From Verrucosispora sp. NA02020 (lineage in GTDB: Bacteria > Actinomycetota > Actinomycetes > Mycobacteriales > Micromonosporaceae): 64,000 nt of DNA. The stretch covers positions 6,014,001 to 6,078,000 of the forward strand of contig NZ_CP054923.1 of the NCBI RefSeq assembly GCF_013364215.1. Reading direction: 5' to 3'. The notes under the pieces were generated by a model, which was given only the letters and a program-made list of their open reading frames with translations, was not told where the DNA came from and ran no database searches. The position numbers were made by a program, and so were the translations under genes. Shown here piece after piece: positions 61,430 through 64,000 of the stretch. The stretch's first letter is position 1. Each line of letters starts with the position of its first letter.

Positions 61430-64000
61430 TCAGCTCATCCGGCCCATGGCGTCACGGAGACGACCCAGGTCGCGACGGCGGCGTTCGTAGGTGGCCGCGA
61501 GACCGATCAGCGCCAACCCGGCGACGGCCAGGAAGACCCACCGGGGCAGCAGGTCCCAGCTGCGTCCCGCCTCGTGCAGGGCGAGCCGGGCGAGGGTCAA
61601 CCCGCCGAGCACCACCGGCGCCTGCCAGCGGCGGACCGCCCCGAGCAGCGTGACGGCCAGCGCGGCGACACCGAGCAGCAGACGGCGCCACGGCTGGTCG
61701 TCGGCGTCGAACAGCAGGGTTCCCAGACTGGGCAGCAGCAGCGCGACCAGGCCCGGGCCGAGGGCGAGCCAGCTCTTCAACCCCGGCCGGGTACGCATCG
61801 CCACCGCACCGAACACGAGCGCCAGCACCGCCGCCGGCACCGTGTACGCCTCGACCACCCGCACCTCGCCGGAGCGCAGCAGCAGCCAGATGGCGAGGAG
61901 TTCGCTGCCACCGGCCACCGTGGCGAAGACCCACCGTCGTCCGGTCGACTCGCCCCGGCGCAGCAGCCGTACCCCGACCGCCACTCCCCAGAGCACGCAG
62001 ATCGTCGCGGCGTACCGGCCGGAGCCGACGGTCAGCAGCACCGCGACCAGCGCCACCGCCTGCGCGGTGACGTCCAGCACCGAGCGGACCGCCGACAGGG
62101 CGACGGCCAACGCGAGGACCAGCACCGCGACACCGAGCACCGTGAACCCGGCCACCCGCAGCGGCAGCCCACCGGCCAGCGGGGAGGTGATCGCGAGACC
62201 GGTCGCCGCCGCGATCGCGACCAACCAGCCGACCAGGCGTACCGCGACCGTCCGGGCGGCCACCCCGACCACCGTCGCCGCCACCACGAGCAGGCCCAGA
62301 CCGGCCAGCGTGCCCGCCCGGGTGGCCTGGAGGTTGAGCAGCCCGGCACCGGTCAGCACCAGACCGACGGGCAGGCCGGCACCGAGCAGCGCGCCGGACC
62401 GACCGCGCAACGCGGTGACCAGCAACGCGGCCACCCCGCCGAGCAGCGCCGTCGCCGGCACCAGCGGCCAGGGTGCGGCGGCGGCCACCAGCAGCACCGG
62501 CCCGGCGGCGGCCACGAACGGCAGCAGCACCGCGACCGTCCGGCCCCGACCGGCCCGGTGCGCCGGCCAGGTGGCCAGTGCCGCCGCCAGGGCCAGCACG
62601 GTCAGCGCCACGCCGACCGGCAACGCGCCCGGGGCGGCCACCGTCGACGGCACGCCGGACCACGGGACGGGCGGCGGGCCGTACGGGGCGACCAGCGCGA
62701 CCACGGTCACCGGGAGCGCCGCCAGGACCGCCGCCACGGCCAGCCACACCCCGGCCACCAGCGCCGGAATCGGCGGGCGGGACCGGACCACGGAGACGGC
62801 GAGCAGCAGCGCCGCGACCGCCGCATAGACCGCCAGCCGCTCGTCGGCCGGCACCGTCAACGGCGCGAGGCCGGTCAACAGGGCCGCCACGGCGAGACCC
62901 GCCGAGGCGTACGGGTGCAGGTCCGACCAGAGTCGGCGGACGACGAGCAACACGACCACCGGCAGGGCGAGAGCGGCCAGGGCCGCCCGTGCCTGCCACC
63001 ACGGGGTTGCGCCGGCACCGATCAGCGCGATCGCCGCGCCGGCCGGCACCACCAGCACCGCCAGGGCGGCACCGACGCCACCGACGGCACGCTGCACCAC
63101 ACTGCCGCGCCGGCCCAGCACGGCCGCGCCGACGCCGACGGCCAGGATCACCGCGCAGGCCGCACCGGCTCCGGCCGGTGCGGCCAACCCCACCAGCAGA
63201 CCGTGCCCGAGCAGCGCGACGCCGGTCAGCGCCGCCGCCACCGGAAGCACACTCCGCGTCGCCGGGCGGGCCACCGCGACGAGCACCAGCGCCGCCCCCA
63301 CCGGCAGGTCGAGGGCGACCAGCGCCGGCCACGGCGCGGCCCAGGACAGCGGCACGGCCAGCGCGGCCAGACCGACGCCCACCGCCGCGACCGCCGGACG
63401 GGCCGTCCGGGGCAGCAGCCACCCCACCGCGACCGCGACCAGGGCGACCGTCACGGCGAGCTGCCAGCCCAGGTCGAACGTCTCTCCCGCCGCAGCCCCC
63501 CGCCACGGCGGCACCGACCTGCCCACCGCCATCGCGGCCGTCACCAGGGTCGTCAACGTGACCAGCAACCCCACCCCGGCGACCACCAGCATGGTGCCCG
63601 CCCGGGGACCGGGCCGCCAGGAGGCCGGCAGCAGCCCCAGCGCGCCGACCAGCGCCACCGCGAGCAGGCCCCCCGCCAGCAGCCACACCGACGGCTCCAC
63701 CTCGGCGATGGGCCGGAGCACCGCGCCGGCCAGCACCGGCACCAGGAACGCGCCGGCCAAAGCCCGCCCGGTCGGGCCACCGGCCCACAACGACGCCCCG
63801 AGCAGGGTGAGCGCCACCAGCAGCATCGGCCCGCCGGCCAGCACCGTGCTGCCGCCCGCCTCGCCGACCAGCAGCGGCGCCAGGGCACACCCGGCGGCGA
63901 ACAGCACCGCCACGGCGTACCCGACCCAGGCCGCCATCTGACCGGCGAACCTCGGCCCCGGAGTCGTCGTGGCCCCCTCGCCCGCGACGACGGTCCGGCG
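61430..64000 (-). CDS. Large polytopic membrane protein (SCO7613-like), runs off the edge
   Basis: At least 835 residues from an internal ATG at 63937, but the frame is open to the window end and the residues upstream (TTPGPRFAGQMAAWVGYA) look coding, so the protein is partial. It is almost entirely Ala/Leu/Val helices, about 25 or more TM segments, ending in a basic tail (YERRRRDLGRLRDAMGRMS). It resembles SCO7613-type actinobacterial membrane proteins; function unknown. Confidence 0.75.
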   Translation of the reverse strand, partial: RRTVVAGEGATTTPGPRFAGQMAAWVGYAVAVLFAAGCALAPLLVGEAGGSTVLAGGPMLLVALTLLGASLWAGGPTGRALAGAFLVPVLAGAVLRPIAEVEPSVWLLAGGLLAVALVGALGLLPASWRPGPRAGTMLVVAGVGLLVTLTTLVTAAMAVGRSVPPWRGAAAGETFDLGWQLAVTVALVAVAVGWLLPRTARPAVAAVGVGLAALAVPLSWAAPWPALVALDLPVGAALVLVAVARPATRSVLPVAAALTGVALLGHGLLVGLAAPAGAGAACAVILAVGVGAAVLGRRGSVVQRAVGGVGAALAVLVVPAGAAIALIGAGATPWWQARAALAALALPVVVLLVVRRLWSDLHPYASAGLAVAALLTGLAPLTVPADERLAVYAAVAALLLAVSVVRSRPPIPALVAGVWLAVAAVLAALPVTVVALVAPYGPPPVPWSGVPSTVAAPGALPVGVALTVLALAAALATWPAHRAGRGRTVAVLLPFVAAAGPVLLVAAAAPWPLVPATALLGGVAALLVTALRGRSGALLGAGLPVGLVLTGAGLLNLQATRAGTLAGLGLLVVAATVVGVAARTVAVRLVGWLVAIAAATGLAITSPLAGGLPLRVAGFTVLGVAVLVLALAVALSAVRSVLDVTAQAVALVAVLLTVGSGRYAATICVLWGVAVGVRLLRRGESTGRRWVFATVAGGSELLAIWLLLRSGEVRVVEAYTVPAAVLALVFGAVAMRTRPGLKSWLALGPGLVALLLPSLGTLLFDADDQPWRRLLLGVAALAVTLLGAVRRWQAPVVLGGLTLARLALHEAGRSWDLLPRWVFLAVAGLALIGLAATYERRRRDLGRLRDAMGRMS

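Overview
The window is a high-GC actinobacterial chromosome segment, most likely Micromonosporaceae (Micromonospora or a close relative). Pointers are the uniformly GC-rich codon use, the order argS-lysA-hom-thrC / thrB-rho-rpmE-prfA-prmC-tsaC, an arginine- and aspartate-rich insertion in Rho, DUF397/XRE regulator pairs, secreted chitinase and glucanase, and many small extragenic palindromes. The genus is inference; no database search was possible.

Layout. (1) 1-7777, minus strand: tsaC (partial), prmC, prfA, rpmE, rho and thrB, with one plus-strand TPR-GGDEF gene. (2) 7904-16798: accessory membrane and efflux block with a small membrane protein, an MFS exporter, an RND transporter, an ABC exporter divergent from a TetR gene, and an acyltransferase. 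It separates thrB from thrC/hom. (3) 16873-22395, minus: thrC, hom, lysA and argS, tightly packed. (4) 22497-29196, plus: DUF3105-DUF305 pair, an IS630-like transposase remnant, tRNA-Arg(CCG), then a two-gene module (membrane-anchored TIR/deoxyribosyltransferase-like protein, and a deoxyribosyltransferase-like-TPR-metallophosphoesterase fusion), then a DoxX-like protein. (5) 29434-41851: LigD-type polymerase, PEP-mutase family enzyme, TetR-MmpL operon behind two tandem perfect operators, erythromycin-esterase family enzyme, DUF2795, Gfo/Idh oxidoreductase, two small membrane proteins, FabG-like reductase, GH13 enzyme, DUF1349, DedA. (6) 41987-52859: secreted GH18 and GH16 enzymes, carboxylate-amine ligase, CoA-disulfide-reductase-like flavoprotein, WGR-propeller protein coupled to an APH-like kinase, a secreted lysozyme-like/ricin protein, and a Nei/Fpg glycosylase. 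(7) 52891-64000: DUF397/XRE pair, a chain of overlapping small ORFs, an SDR, a long disordered membrane protein, a hairpin-rich gap, the dimethylargininase-like/ornithine aminotransferase operon, an FHA protein, a pterin dehydratase, and a large polytopic membrane protein running off the end.

How the genes fit together: the housekeeping blocks make aspartate-family amino acids and serve translation and termination. The efflux block and the TetR-MmpL operon look like self-contained resistance/export units. The glycoside hydrolases and the lysozyme-like protein serve polymer degradation outside the cell. The least ordinary content is the two-gene module beside tRNA-Arg(CCG) (25347-28435), the compensatorily varying palindrome family (six copies), and two very short ORFs coupled by GTGA overlaps to downstream genes.
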